DNA of 64,000 nt from Anastatus disparis (taxonomy: Eukaryota; Arthropoda; Insecta; Hymenoptera; Eupelmidae), in assembly GCA_017163975.1 (NCBI GenBank), contig JAFFSR010000291.1:3291001-3355000 (forward strand), read 5' to 3'. The number at the start of each line of letters is the position of its first letter. Position 1 is the stretch's first letter. The position numbers and the translations under genes are program-made. Shown here piece by piece: positions 23,242-34,501 of this stretch. A model generated the notes under the pieces. It had not been told where the DNA came from and ran no database searches. It saw nothing but the letters and a program-made list of their open reading frames with translations.

Positions 23242-24068
23242 TTCTAACCTCTTCTAAGCTATTCAAATGGAATATAATGAAATAAAATTATTATAAAACC
23301 TCAAAAAAATTAGATTTCGGTAAATTTTCATGGTTTATGGATTAAAATATTGGAAATCTGAGTATACAGTTGTGAAGAACATGTATAGATTATCAAAATA
23401 TATCTTTCCAAATCTCTCAGATGCCAAATCACACAACAAAATCTTTAAATAACCCCATAAAAATCCATTTCTGAGCGTAGGATAGCGTGTTTAGCTGAAA
23501 ATATCTTCAATCTAATTTCAGAACTCAACAGAAAGTAGAAATATATAGAAAAAGTGTTATTTAGATTCATAATATAGTACTTTATTCCATTATTAATGCT
23601 TACGACCCCGTGAAAATCCAAAAAAAAACGATTTTTCGCCAAAAATTGGGTGTGCCACCATTTTTTTTTAAACTAATGGCGGGATCGTGAAGAGCAGGAA
23701 AAAATACATAAAAAATATCTATATTGAGTTTAGTGCCTCGAAACCTGGGATGTAAAAACACTGATTAAAAATTTTAATGATGTTTTTCGGAGCCAATTTT
23801 GAGGTTATGAGTTTCGTAAAAAATTGTTATTATTTGAAATGGAAAAACTTACTTTCATGATTTTTTACAAGCCTCTGGAATGCAAAGACTAGCTGTAAAG
23901 AAATAAAATCGAAAAATCACGTTTTTTAGCTTTATTACTCCTACATGGAGTTTAGGGGTCTGTAATTTTGGCTTTCTTAATATTTTTTGATGATCTTTCG
24001 AGTGATCCATATCAAATACGCCATTTAGGAGGGGGTGATTTCACTATGCTTATTCTGCTATAGCCTTT

Positions 24069-24501
24069 ACTATTTATCATGAAAAGCATACCATTAAGTA
24101 TGTTGATAACAATTCTAGAAATAATCTTTAGGGTTGTATGAAAAGGAACAACTTATCAATAGGAAGTTCTTTTTATTTTTTACAAACTTATTACTTTGCG
24201 CTTATAAACTAATGAAATGCATTATTAAAATAAATGATTATAATTTGAAATATAAGTCTTTTATCATTTTTTTTCTCTTTCTCACAGATACACATATAGT
24301 CACCCACCCACTCATACTCGCGTGTACACACACTCTCACTCTCTTCCTCATCTAGGGATCAATGGCCTCGGTTGCAGTAGTACTTATTTTTGTCTATAAA
24401 ACCATTCTTATTGCTGCAATTAAATTAGTAATGTCAATACTATAATTAAAAAATGTTGATGACCAAATTCCAGTTGCAACGAAAAATGACAATAACAGTC
24501 T
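24069..24501. other. Gap between E1 and the SF3B3 stop codon
   Basis: On the minus strand this would be the SF3B3 3' untranslated region. I see no canonical AATAAA close to the stop; AATAAG is present near 24405. A CA/CT-rich run at about 24290-24350 is simple repeat. A 73-codon plus-strand frame here has no recognisable content. Confidence 0.4.
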
Positions 24502-24990
24502 TTAAAAGGCATATCTTGTCCTTATATCTTCCAACTTTTTTGACACCTCCGATGGTGTCCTTTCTAGATCACCAGCAATGCTTTTTTGTTTAGTAGGTTC
24601 AATACTATTAAATTGTTCACATAGATCACCATCAATGACGTTTTTTACTGGATAATAATAGGATCTAAAACTTAAGTGGTCTCTACCACAAAGAGGTGGA
24701 TGTTCTGCCCTCATATGCATTTCAAGATGTTGGAAAAAATCATGATCTTCATGACTAGTAAATGGAACGAGAACACCAACTGTACCACTAAGTGTTGTAT
24801 ATACTAACGATTCACTGCCACCAGGAATGAGAGTTGCTTTTTGTAATGACATAACAGTTTCGCCTACGTGGAAACAGGCGACTGTATCAGCCTTTTGAGA
24901 AGCACCATTTAGTAGACCTCTATCCCACAGAGCTTTATTTCCTGTTGGATCTTCATCCACATCGTCATTTATGCCACTTGCTAGTCGAAT
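24502..24990 (-). CDS. SF3B3: Splicing factor 3B subunit 3, C-terminal exon
   Basis: The exon encodes about 162 residues ending in the exact family C-terminus LEDIRTRYAF before TAA. Diagnostic blocks in order are VDEDPTGNKALWDRGLLNG, TLIPGGSESLVYTTLSGTVG, FTSHEDHDFFQHLEMHMR, EHPPLCGRDHLSFRSYY, PVKNVIDGDLCEQFNS and RTPSEVSKKLEDIRT. SF3B3 (SAP130) is a scaffold of the SF3b part of the U2 snRNP in the nucleus, made of beta-propellers; this piece is the end of its C-terminal region. A splice acceptor (GTTCTAG on the minus strand, AG at 24991-24992) sets the exon start. The frame is intact, unlike every other coding region here. The remaining roughly 1050 residues of a normal protein were not found at higher coordinates. 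Either the intron is very long or this is an isolated exon copy. Confidence 0.93.
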   Translation of the reverse strand: MRLASGINDDVDEDPTGNKALWDRGLLNGASQKADTVACFHVGETVMSLQKATLIPGGSESLVYTTLSGTVGVLVPFTSHEDHDFFQHLEMHMRAEHPPLCGRDHLSFRSYYYPVKNVIDGDLCEQFNSIEPTKQKSIAGDLERTPSEVSKKLEDIRTRYAF

Positions 24991-24992
24991 CT

Positions 24993-25573
24993 AGAACATT
25001 GAATTAAAAAATTATTTTTACAATAAAATAATATTTAAAAATTGATAAATTAAAATATTTAAACTAATGCCATTGTTCCCTTATTGATAACTTCAGCAAG
25101 GAATTATTACAAACTAAAGATAGGGTAGTGAAAATAAAATATTCTTTGCATTTTTGCTGATTATAAATCAATTATAAACGGCTTAGAAAAATAACCCTTA
25201 ACTCAGCGATTGCTTTAAAAACTCTTTGAATCGGTGGCTGGTTCAAAAAGCGTGCAGGATTTTGAAATATGATTTTCGTAAAATTATTCAACGAATTATT
25301 CAACGATTTAATTGTTCTCAACCCTCGCTAGATACTTACAATAAAAAAACGCTATTTAATTTAAAAATATTGTTTTATTAATTAACTTTTTAATTCTTGC
25401 TTAGCGAAAAAACAATTCATTTAAATATGATATAGTACTAACTCCATTAGATAAATGGCTCTAATACATACATATAAATACCTATTATAGTATTTACTTA
25501 TTTGAATGAAATATTTGGTTTAACCAATTTCTTCCCAAGCGGCCATATTATAATCAATTGGTGTTTTGCCTAG
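24993..25573. other. Non-coding, upstream side of the SF3B3 exon
   Basis: On the minus strand this would be the 3' end of the preceding SF3B3 intron. No further exon is visible. Confidence 0.5.
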
Positions 25574-25865
25574 AAAATTGTAGAAAAAAAAAGTCATAAT
25601 AACCAATACCACTTTTCCGAAGTAAAATTGTCCGCTCTTATTGATTCTGAAGTCAGAATTTTGAAATTGCCATAGGAAAATTTGAAAATGGCGGTTTGAA
25701 TTTGATTAAAAATCAGAAAAACATTTTTTAACATTTTGATACGCTTGTCTAAAATAAACCAGTATTTTGAAATTTTTCAAAATTCTGACTTCAGAATCGG
25801 AAAGAGCAGACAATTTCTCTTCAGAAAAGTGCTATTGGTTATTATTTTTTTTTGTTGACAATTTT
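25574..25865. mobile_element. 290-bp inverted-repeat MITE
   Basis: The two halves pair over about 90 bp. The left has AAAATTGT, ATAATAACCAAT and GATTCTGAAGTCAGAATTTTG; the right is the inverse. No coding capacity and no clear duplication. Confidence 0.75.
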
Positions 25866-26820
25866 GCTTTCTCATAGAGTAAGCATTGTATCGATAAGAA
25901 AATTATTTTTCTATTTTTTCGTATGTGTGTGTGTTTGCGCGCGCGCATGTGCATGTGTGTGTATGTGCTAATTTTCTTAGGGTGGTTAGGATTTAAGAAA
26001 ATTTTAAAGATTTTTTTAAAAATTTCGATTCTTTTCTTATTTTTATCTATTTTATGTAAAGTACTCGATAGATTTGTTCTAAAATTTGCAGGAAAATTAT
26101 TTGCGACTGTCAGAAGGAAATTTTCAAAAATTGATTTTCTTAGCGTAGTTTTAATTTTAGAGCATTTTGAAAATTTTGGAAAAAAAATTTTGAAAAGAAA
26201 GTGTTATTTATTTAGAAAATTAGATCCAGAAAATTAATCGATGGATTTGCTTCAAATTTTGCATACTATCTATTATTTTGTCTAATTAGGCGGGAAGCTA
26301 TTAAAAATTGGTTTTCATAGAGTATTTTTTTTTATAGAGCCATTTTAAGATTTAAAAAAAAATTTTCGATTTTTCATTTTTTTGGTATCTGCCTTCGAAG
26401 ATAAATATACTATTCCATTCTCTCATATCATATTCTATTTCTCTCATTCTTCCAACAACTCAATAAATTTGATTAGAATAAAAGTTAATTGATAATATCT
26501 TTATTAAACAAGTTTTTAAAAAATAATTTTCATAACGCAGCTCTTTGATAACTTCTTCTAATGTATGATTTAACGCTCTCACTAACTCTTTTCTTAATTT
26601 CTCATTTCCTCTCTGTCTTTCAAACACATTGATAATAATTTTTACACTTACACACACTTACACTATTTCCCTTTTAAATTTTTCTTAAACAGAAATTATG
26701 TATTTCACATTGAAATCATATTTAAAAAAATAAAATCAAATCACCCTAACTCAATGAGCTCTATGAGAAAGCATTGCACCAAAGCACTTGGCAGCATTTT
26801 TTAGGCCCAAAACCAACCGG
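25866..26820 (+). repeat. Dispersed repeat, copy 1
   Basis: Begins near CATTGTATCGATAAGAAAATTATTTTTC, then a GT-rich microsatellite (about 25923-25970), then diverged units containing GATTTTCTTAGCGTAG and CGATTTTTCATTTTT. It ends near GCTCTATGAGAAAGCATTG and CACTTGGCAGC. The same order in reverse appears at 34770-35860. Open frames inside (25923-26237 and 26460-26657) are low-complexity. Confidence 0.6.
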
Positions 26821-27497
26821 CTATAAAATGCCCACTTGGGAAGGAATGGGTTAATGAGAGTTTAATATTTCACATTAATAGTTAATATTTCATTCTATTT
26901 AAAATTATACAATTCTATTTAATGATACGAAGGTAGTTCCAGAAGTACTTGACCTAACAAAGAAAACTTACAAGAAGAGTACCTCACCTTCGGGAAACAG
27001 ATTTATCTGAAACTTCAGAATATGATTCTTTGATGAAAAAAAAAAATAAATTTGTGTTTTTTTTTGCTAATAGGCCCTAGAAACAAAAATATAGATATTT
27101 TTTGAAAAATATGATGAAAAGAAGCGATTATAAGAACTTAAATGATTGAACAATTAAAACTCTTACAGAGGAATGTATGAAAATTAAAAGGAATTACAAA
27201 GTAGCGCTTAAAATCAAGTTAAATATTAAAATTTGAGCATTATTGCATAAAAAAAATTTATGCGATTCAAAAGTTACGAGTGGTTATAAAATACTGATGA
27301 AATAGCGTAAAAAATTGATCATATATTACATACTGAGAATATTAACAAATATGTAGTAATTTTCGATTACACTGAAATGACATGGGCACTCTTCCCGTCA
27401 CACTGGTATGTCTATAGCGGCGCTTCGTTTTTTAATCCACTACGGAGCAAGATTGGCACTCGAGCAGCGCGTAGTAAGCCATATGTGTGGTACTATA
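26821..27497. other. Non-coding stretch
   Basis: AT-rich, no gene or repeat that I can support. Confidence 0.4.
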
Positions 27498-27920
27498 TAT
27501 GAGCATATCTCCACAACTTTTAATATTTTTATAATGTTTTTGAAAAGTCATTTTACTGCTGTTACTGGGTAGCGAATAATGCACACTATTCAAACTAGGT
27601 TTACATCTTTTGTACAATCTTGTTCCTCTATTTTTTTATGTATATGGTGAATGTGCCACCAATGCTCCAGTAGATATTTCTATAAAACGAAAATTTTTAC
27701 ATGGATAAAATTTCCGAACTTTTATCCATGTAAAAATTTACGTTTTATAGAAATATCTACTGGAGCATTGTGGTACATTCACTATATACATAAAAATAGA
27801 GGAACAAGATTGTACAAAAGGTGTGAACCTAGTTTGAATAGTGTGCATCATTCGCTACCCAGTGACAGCTATAAAATGACATATCACCAAAAGATTAAAA
27901 GTTGTGGAGATATGATCATA
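27498..27920. mobile_element. Fold-back element, ~210-bp arms
   Basis: The arms pair around a centre at about 27711: ATCCATGTAAAAATT, TTTATAGAAATATCTACTGG and GTACAATCTTGTTCCTCTA occur on one side and inverted on the other. The loop is only a few bases. The small open frames are accidental. Confidence 0.85.
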
Positions 27921-28057
27921 TGCTGTTTGTAAGCAGGCTGCTATAGTTTCGGCGTTCGTTTGAATTGTATGCAAACTGTACGCGCGGCAGTTTGCTAATT
28001 TTTTTATAAGCGCACTGCGAAGACAAAATAAATTTGAATACACACACACACGCGTGC

Positions 28058-28110
<53 letters not shown>
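28058..28110. repeat. (TA)n microsatellite
   Basis: About 50 bp of uninterrupted TA, adjoining the left end of a fold-back. Confidence 0.95.
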
Positions 28111-28113
<3 letters not shown>

Positions 28114-28115
<2 letters not shown>

Positions 28116-28467
28116 GAGACTGTTAAAAATATCATGAAAAGTACGTAAGCTGCACATAAATCATTTTGTATTTAAAAAAATGTTTTAAACGTACAACTGT
28201 ACAAGAATAAGTTCAATAAAAGATTTTAACCTTAATTAGTGTTATAGTAAAAAAGTTAACCTTTATTGATAAACAAAAATTAATTTCGTATTAAATAAAG
28301 GTTAGCTTTTTTACTATAACACTAATTAAGGTTAAAATCTTTTATTGAACTTATTCTTGTACAGAATCACATTATTTTGTAAAATACTCACGCAAAACAT
28401 TTTTTTAAAAACAAAATGATTTATGTGCAGGTTACGTACCTTTCATCATATTTTTAACAGTTTCATG
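28114..28467. mobile_element. Fold-back element, ~165-bp arms
   Basis: AACACTAATTAAGGTTAAAA, TCTTTTATTGAACTTATTCT and TGTACAG are inverted on the two sides of a centre at about 28280. The outer part pairs less well (GTTAAAAATAT, AAATCATTTTGT). Confidence 0.85.
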
Positions 28468-28931
28468 ACTTTGGTATTTGTTAAAAAAATCTTCCATTGT
28501 TATTTTGAATACTAAACAAGCACTCTAAATAAGATCACATACACTAATGGTGTTTTAAAACCCTTTATTATAACCAAATAAACACTTAAAATCACTGCAT
28601 GTATACAAAAACCATGTGTTTACCGGTATAAATTCACGTATATTATGAGAGGCCGTATATATAGAACTGATATGGTCGCGTAGACTGACACTGCAAGAGG
28701 AGGTTTTCAAAATTTAAAGAATTTTCTAAAATTAAAGCTACGCTAAGAAAATCGGTTTTCAAACGTCATCCTTCTTTTGGCAGTCGCAAATAATTCTCAT
28801 ACAAATTTCAAAGCAAAATCATCAAGAGTCAAACTTTCTGAAGTGGGCCACTAACAATCGAGTAGTTGAATTTAATATCATTTTTCACGGATAATTAAAG
28901 GTTTATATGTCAAAATCGATGTCTTAAAATA
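28468..28931. other. Non-coding stretch with one dispersed-repeat unit
   Basis: At about 28690-28845 there is one unit of the ~150-bp family seen at 35091-35660 (CTACGCTAAGAAAATCGGTTTTCAAACG, then GGCAGTCGCAAATA, then ATCAAGAGTC). Nothing else is recognised. Confidence 0.45.
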
Positions 28932-29543
28932 TTTTTGGGAAATTTTAATTTTTGAAATTTCCCAAACAAATGAATTTTTTTTCGCTATTTTGATAAAATA
29001 GTGATTTCGCTGCAAATATTCAATAAAAACTAACGAAATTTGGTTTACATATGTATTAATACTAATAGAACAATATACTAAAAATTTTTTTTATAAAAAC
29101 CGAAAATTATTTAGAAAAAAAAAAAACCATTTTGCAATAAACTATTGAAAATTTATTTAATTTCTCTTAAGGCTAGGAAATTTTTTCAGGGGGGATTTGA
29201 TTTTGAAAGCATAAAACTAAAAATACGTGGAAGAAAATTTTAGTGCACTTAATTAGAAAAATAATTATGCATTTTTAAATATTGGAGTGAGCGCAGACTT
29301 ACTGGTTTTTTGCTTGTAAAGCGAAAACTACTAAAAGAATTATCATGGTGTCAATAGAAAATTAAATTATCAAGAAAATATGAGGTCAAGCGATCAATCG
29401 GTTTATTAGAACCAAAGAAAATTCGAAAAAACGGGAAAATTCTTCATTTTTTCATCGAAGCAGATAATTATATCTTCTTTTAACGTGCCGAAGGCAGATA
29501 CTATCGGATTATTAGTTTTTGCGCATTTGCAATAATAGTACAT

Positions 29544-29661
29544 TACGATACAAGTGACCTAAGTGGCACTTTATTACACGGCCGGAGTTATCGCCCGAGC
29601 GTAGCGAGGGCGATAACGTAGTGCCGTGTAATAAAGTTCCACTAAGGTCACGAGTATCGTA
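29544..29661. repeat. 118-bp hairpin with double stem
   Basis: Outer stem: TACGATAC...GTGACCTAAGTGG and CACTTTATTACACGGC pair with GCCGTGTAATAAAGT, CCACTAAGGTCAC and GTATCGTA. Inner stem: TTATCGCCC and GGGCGATAA around the loop GAGCGTAGCGA. A related but partial motif (GTGCCACCTAGGTAAC, GTTACCTAAGTGC) occurs at about 30375-30415. Confidence 0.85.
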
Positions 29662-30734
29662 TACTATTTTGTAGCACGTGGGACATAAATCCGCCAAATT
29701 AAATCTGTACTCTTCAAAATCAGTAATAAACAAAAACTATGCACTCCACGAATTATAATTCAAAAAATAAAAGCGAAAACTATAAAAAACCAAACACTAC
29801 GCATCCTGTGAATGATAAATCGAAAAAAAGAAAAGAAAACTATAAATAAACTAAAACTAAACACTCCATGAATAATAGATCGAAAAAGAAAAAAAAGAAT
29901 ATAATTTCAAAAATATACTCAAAATGTGTAATAATAATTAATTTTTATCAATATTATTGATATTATGTGAAATTGTTTGTTGAAATCATCTTCTATGAAG
30001 TCATAAATTGAAATTTTGTTTCACGTATGAATTAGCGTCGTAGGAGCGGTGAGGAGGTAACATGTTTAGTATAGCAATAGCAATCGTGTGTAGTAATAGG
30101 GGGTTCCCCGTAGCATTTTATTATACAACGCTGAAATGACTATACCTCTTCGCTTTACATGTTACGCTACTATCAATTTTAGTTTAACTCGTATCTTACT
30201 TGCTTATAATTGTTATTTAATTTGAAGAATGTTAATGTAAAAGAGTTTCAATATACTACAGCTTATTATTATTTATGAAAATACTTTAAAAAATAATTTA
30301 CATATAAAATTATTTCTTATTATATATGTACGTTACCTAAGTAAATTCATTATTGTACCGTGTAAAAAAGTGCCACCTAGGTAACAGAAAAGTGTTACCT
30401 AAGTGCGGATTTAGGTCCCGCAGTGCTATAAAATACTATTAAACATAATTATAAGTTTTTATTAAAATAGTGTAAAAAATTAAAAAATTATACGCTTCAC
30501 GGCACGCGCCTGTATATCTATATGGCTTCCCCGTACATTCCCACTTTTTACTGTCCGTCGCATGCTCGGCCGTTTACATTGATGTTATATAGTGCGTATT
30601 TCATAATAAAAACTTGGAATAATGTTTAATGGTATTTTATTTCTAGTCTTCAAAACCGTTTTGGAAAAGTATGTACAACGATTTTAAACAGTGATAACCT
30701 GGAAAAAAGCGTAAAAAAAATTAAAATTGCAAAT
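29662..30734. other. Unique centre of the 2.4-kb element
   Basis: No open frame supported. It contains a GC-richer patch at about 30030-30175. Confidence 0.4.
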
Positions 30735-31344
30735 GCAAAGAAATTAATAATCCAATAGTATCTGCCTTCGGCACATTAAAAGAAGATATAATTATCTATT
30801 TCGATGCCAAATTTCAGCTCTCAATCTTCATAAATAACAAAGTTATAAATTTTTGGAAAAAACGAAAAATTCTCCCGTTTTTTCGAAGTTTTTTTGGTTC
30901 TAATGAACCGATTGATCGCTTGACCTCATATTTTCTTGATAATTTAATTTTCTACAAATTTTTTATTGACACCATGATAATTCTTTTAGTAGTTTTCTTT
31001 TTATAAGCAAAAAACCAGAAAGTCTGCGATCATACTCCAATATTTAAAAATGCATAATTATTTTTCTAATTAAGTGCACTAAAATTTTCTTCCACGTATT
31101 TTTAGTTTTATGCTTTCAAAATCAAATCCCCCCTAAAAAAATTTCCTAGCCTTAGGAGAAGTTAAATAAATTTTTAATAGTTTATTGCAAAATGGTTTTT
31201 TTTAAAATAATTTTCGGATTTTTAAAAAAATTTTTTAGTATATCATATTATTAGTAATACATATGTAAACCAAATTTCGTTAATTTTTATCGAATAGTTA
31301 AAATCACTATTTTATCAAAATAGCGAAAAAAAATTCATTTGTTT

Positions 31345-31751
31345 ATAATTATGAAACGTCTATTATTTCAGTTTTTCAAAGCATTAGACCGTACCGCTCT
31401 GGTTTTACTCATATACTGCTACCTAAAAACATATCCCAAAGTTTCATCAAGATCTGTGATCCAAAGCTCATAAGCTCTCCTGGTTTCTATTTTTTCATGT
31501 CAGTATTTAGTTATTGAGTTTTTTTTTATTATCTCAAAATTGACTTTTTCGACCTAACCTCTTATTCCTAACAACCTTCAACTATCATAAAAAATATTTA
31601 AAATATCGGAGTTAGGAATAATAATATACTAGATTCAAGTTGATCACCTTTATTAAATGAATATAATAACATTGGAAAAAGGTTAGGATATCAAATCCAA
31701 CCTGATTATTTTGACGCAACGCGTTAATTAAGGAAATATTTTATACAATTT
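31345..31751. other. Non-coding stretch
   Basis: Nothing recognised. A moderately GC-richer part at 31380-31490 has no open frame. Confidence 0.4.
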
Positions 31752-32320
31752 GATTTTATAGCTCAGGCTCAAAATTAGGATGATAAAAATAAATGTATTG
31801 ATTTAACTTCAAGTTTAAGAGAAAAAGCAAGAACTATTTTTGATAATATTCAAGATTCTACAAATACTACTTTCAAAAATCTTCAAAGTCAATTGGAATA
31901 GAATCTTTTTCATCACAGACTTATTGCAGTCAATTTACAAATAAAACACAAAAATTTGAAGAAAATTTCCCCACTTTGGGAGGAGATTTAGAAAGATTGT
32001 GTAGACTTGCATATTCTGAATGTACTTATCTTGAAATACAAGATAAAATTGCAAGATAGCAATTTATTTTAGCTATTTTTAGTTATCAAATTCAGCAAAT
32101 GTATTAAGTAGAAAGCATAACATCGCTCAAAAAAGCTGTTCTTAGAGCTATTCAGCCGATATTTTTGAAAATAATCGTTAAAAATATTCCAATAAATTAT
32201 TCAATCATGAATCAAAACCACTTTCATAAAGAAGAATCATTATCAGAAAGAAGATTTTCACAGGAAAAATTTTAATGAATGTTGGGATTGCGGTTCAAAG
32301 GAACATTTTAGATCTGCTTT
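31752..32320 (+). pseudogene. LTR-retrotransposon gag remnant
   Basis: Broken plus-strand frames give a gag-like segment LTSSLREKARTIF followed by NLQSQLE at about 31800-31900, typical of the capsid region of Ty3/gypsy-type gag. A zinc knuckle follows at 32280: CWDCGSKEHFRSAF, with spacing CX2CX4HX4 but Phe at the last Cys. Stops and shifts are frequent, so it is non-functional. The protease and RT that should follow are not seen; an integrase fragment comes next at 32414. Confidence 0.65.
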
Positions 32321-32413
32321 TCCTGAACAAATTAAAAAAACAGTGAAACTAGGTTTTGTTGAGACGGTTATATTCTTTGACAATTTCCTAAATCTTTATT
32401 AGGAAATAACTAC

Positions 32414-32474
32414 CTTTTAGTAATAATAAATACATTCACTAAGTGGATTGAAATTTTTCCAATTTCAAATTTAA
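32414..32474 (+). pseudogene. Integrase fragment, first part
   Basis: The frame LLVIINTFTKWIEIFPISNL matches the integrase core around its first catalytic Asp, which is Asn here. It is cut at 32471 by a TTAA-flanked element and resumes at 34454 with RAPNIADVMEFL before a stop. Confidence 0.75.
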
Positions 32475-32868
32475 GGTAGTTCTTAGCGAAATCGAAAGTC
32501 ATGAAAAAAATGTTCATTTTTTCAGGAAATTTTCATTAACTATCATAAAATAACGGTGCAAAATTTTAGAGTGATTCACTACACGGTTTAAAAGATATGA
32601 TCTGCAAAAAATCATAACTTTTAATATTGCTTCTTATGAGAATATGGCATCGGCAGCTAAAATGCGAGAGTTATTTTACTCTATGTATTTCGATAGTCAT
32701 GACATTGTACTGAAAATTTGAGGAAATTTACTTCAAACCCTAAAGATTATTATATCAAAAGTTCAAGATGATCCACTACCTAGTTATTTAACAATCTTAA
32801 TCTAGAAACTGATACTTCGAGGATTCTCACAGAGTTTTTCTAAAGCGGCGTAACGTGGCAACGTTGCA

Positions 32869-32870
<2 letters not shown>

Positions 32871-32915
<45 letters not shown>
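32871..32915. repeat. (TA)n microsatellite
   Basis: About 45 bp of TA. Confidence 0.95.
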
Positions 32916-32917
<2 letters not shown>

Positions 32918-33529
32918 GTCTATATTGGAAGTTTCCGGGATGAAATCTGATATGTAATGAAAGTTTCCGGGATTTTCGTGTCTTTCCTGGCTTGCCCGGA
33001 AAGCCTGTGTATGTAATGACAGTTTCCGGGCAGATTCAGCTTAATTCACAATGTGAAAAAATGATGAATTTATATAGAAGGATGATTATTTCTTTAGTTA
33101 GCAAGCAGAAAACGAGTGCTAAAGGTCCTCTGAACCAATCAGAGACACAGATGATAGATAAAAATTAATTTACACAGGTTTGGGAACCAAAAATAAAACT
33201 TTCTCCTCGCCTGATTGTACAAAACCTTTACAAATCCCGGAAAGTTTCGTTATATTTCGAAAAGTGTTTGTATAAGTTATAATTTTTTATTATTTTTTTT
33301 ATTCGGATATTTTCTTTTCGGTAATAAGTAGAAAAGCTAGAAAAAATTATAAAAATAATATAGATATGTAAAAAAAATTAATAATTCATAATAGTTATTA
33401 TTTTTTATTATATTATATTCACTATTGCACCTAAACTCTTGTCAAACAATTGGCTATTATTTTCAATAAAAATTAATTGTTTTGCTAAGCTACCTATTTT
33501 GGAACTTAGAAATGAAAAAAATCAACTTG

Positions 33530-34085
33530 TCAAAATTATTTGATCCAAACATGGAATGTCCTTCTTTATCATAAGTGTAACAAAAAATGTTAATAACTTT
33601 TTCTTCTAAAATGAAAACTTTTCGAGTTAATAGTTTATAATGTGTGATAATCAGCATCGGTGATTTAAGACTAAATTTGAACTTTTTCAATATTTGAGAA
33701 AACATATTTCTAAAAATATAGCTTAGTTCTTTATGTGATTTATAAAAAAAGTCTTTTAACAACTTCTCTATAAAGCTGATAGATTTTGAGATAGAAATAA
33801 TATAAAACAAAAATTTATAAAATTTGTGAATTTTTATCTCAAAATTTATCAGCTTTATAGAGAAGTTGTTAAAAGACTTTTTTTTATAAATCACATAAAT
33901 AACTAAGCTATATTTTTAGAAATATGTTTTCTCAAATATTGAAAAAGTTCAAATTTGGTCTTAAATCACCGATGCTGATTATCACACATTATAAACTATT
34001 AACTCAAAAAGTTTTCATTTTAGAAGAAAAAGTTATGAACATTTTTTGTTACACTTATCATAAAGAAAAAGATTTTGTGTTCAAA
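33530..34085. repeat. Fold-back, ~265-bp arms
   Basis: The left arm (about 33530-33795) and right arm (about 33823-34085) are nearly perfect inverted copies, for example TATCAGCTTTATAGAGAAG and its inverse. A 134-codon frame on the minus strand here is a by-product of the palindrome. Confidence 0.85.
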
Positions 34086-34144
34086 TAATAGGATCCTTAT
34101 ATTGTTTATTTTTTAACATTTCTGAGTTTGATGATAGTTGTTTT

Positions 34145-34178
34145 GTAGCGGTTTGGACAATGTAAAAACCGCTACAAT
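34145..34178. repeat. Short hairpin
   Basis: GTAGCGGTTT and AAACCGCTAC form a 10-bp stem, with T-rich sequence to the left. Confidence 0.6.
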
Positions 34179-34453
34179 ACAAGCTTATGTTAGGTTAGAG
34201 TTCGTCAAAATATATCTTATGAATGTAAGATTATGCGATGTTGTCACGTTTTCATGATTGCTTATTACTACTTGAAACTTGAAAGTTTACTTTAAACAAT
34301 TATCAATGAATTTTTTATTTTAATTATGCAGAACACAATTGTAAATTCTTATAATTGAATTTAATGATTTTTTATGATGAGAAAATTAAATATTTCTGAA
34401 TTTATTTTTTCAGTTCTATATTGACTTCCGTAGTTGGCTAAGAACTACCTTAA

Positions 34454-34495
34454 GAGCTCCTAATATAGCAGATGTAATGGAGTTTTTGGTATAAA
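34454..34495 (+). pseudogene. Integrase fragment, continuation
   Basis: RAPNIADVMEFLV then TAA. It continues the integrase frame interrupted at 32471. Confidence 0.65.
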
Positions 34496-34501
34496 TTCTG
34501 T

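Larger units (their letters stand above)
13848..24068 (+). mobile_element. E1: 10.2-kb DDE/SWIM transposon with 1.33-kb TIRs
   Basis: The arms 13848-15180 and 22735-24068 are inverted copies. The termini read AAAGGCTATAGCAGAATAAG inward and resemble those of E2 (AAAGAGTATGATAGGATGAG). Between the arms lie two small fold-backs, a 117-bp tandem array, a broken transposase on the plus strand, and a 3.5-kb secondary insertion. No unambiguous target duplication is visible. I infer an autonomous-type element of a DDE_Tnp_4 family (ISL2EU or PIF/Harbinger-like) that has since been inactivated. Confidence 0.78.
28964..31344. mobile_element. 2.4-kb element with ~0.6-kb inverted arms
   Basis: Arms about 28964-29535 and 30735-31344 pair from AAACAAATGAATTT at the outside to TAATCC and TAGTATCTGCCTTCGGCAC at the inside. 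The right arm carries about 60 extra bases (30805-30870) absent from the left. The unique centre has no gene but holds a strong hairpin. No target duplication is evident; a further small palindrome (TTTGGGAAAT/ATTTCCCAAA) abuts the left end. Confidence 0.75.
32471..34453. mobile_element. 2-kb element with TTAA target site
   Basis: TTAA lies at both ends (32471-32474 and 34450-34453). The inside ends are GGTAGTTCTTAGC and its inverse. The integrase frame reads through if the segment and one TTAA are removed, which fixes the boundaries. TTAA sites are used by piggyBac and Kolobok elements; no transposase is present to choose between them. Inside are a (TA)n tract at 32871-32915, short repeats of GTTTCCGGG at about 32930-33035, and a large fold-back. 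Confidence 0.85.

Noticed and set aside
14264..23642. Pairs of similar small frames in both E1 arms (14264-14461 with 23445-23642; 14926-15156 with 22767-22979)
   Set aside because: The similarity is explained by the arms being inverted copies. No domain is visible and silent versus replacement changes cannot be judged by eye.
25923..26237. 104-codon frame after the GT tract
   Set aside because: Hydrophobic, low-complexity product of a T-rich dispersed repeat; not conserved as a frame in the copy at 34770-35860.
29512..29733. 73-codon minus-strand frame across the hairpin
   Set aside because: Translation of the palindrome; no domain and no independent support.
33490..33894. 134-codon minus-strand frame
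   Set aside because: It lies within a fold-back and has no recognisable motif; open only because of AT-rich palindromic sequence.
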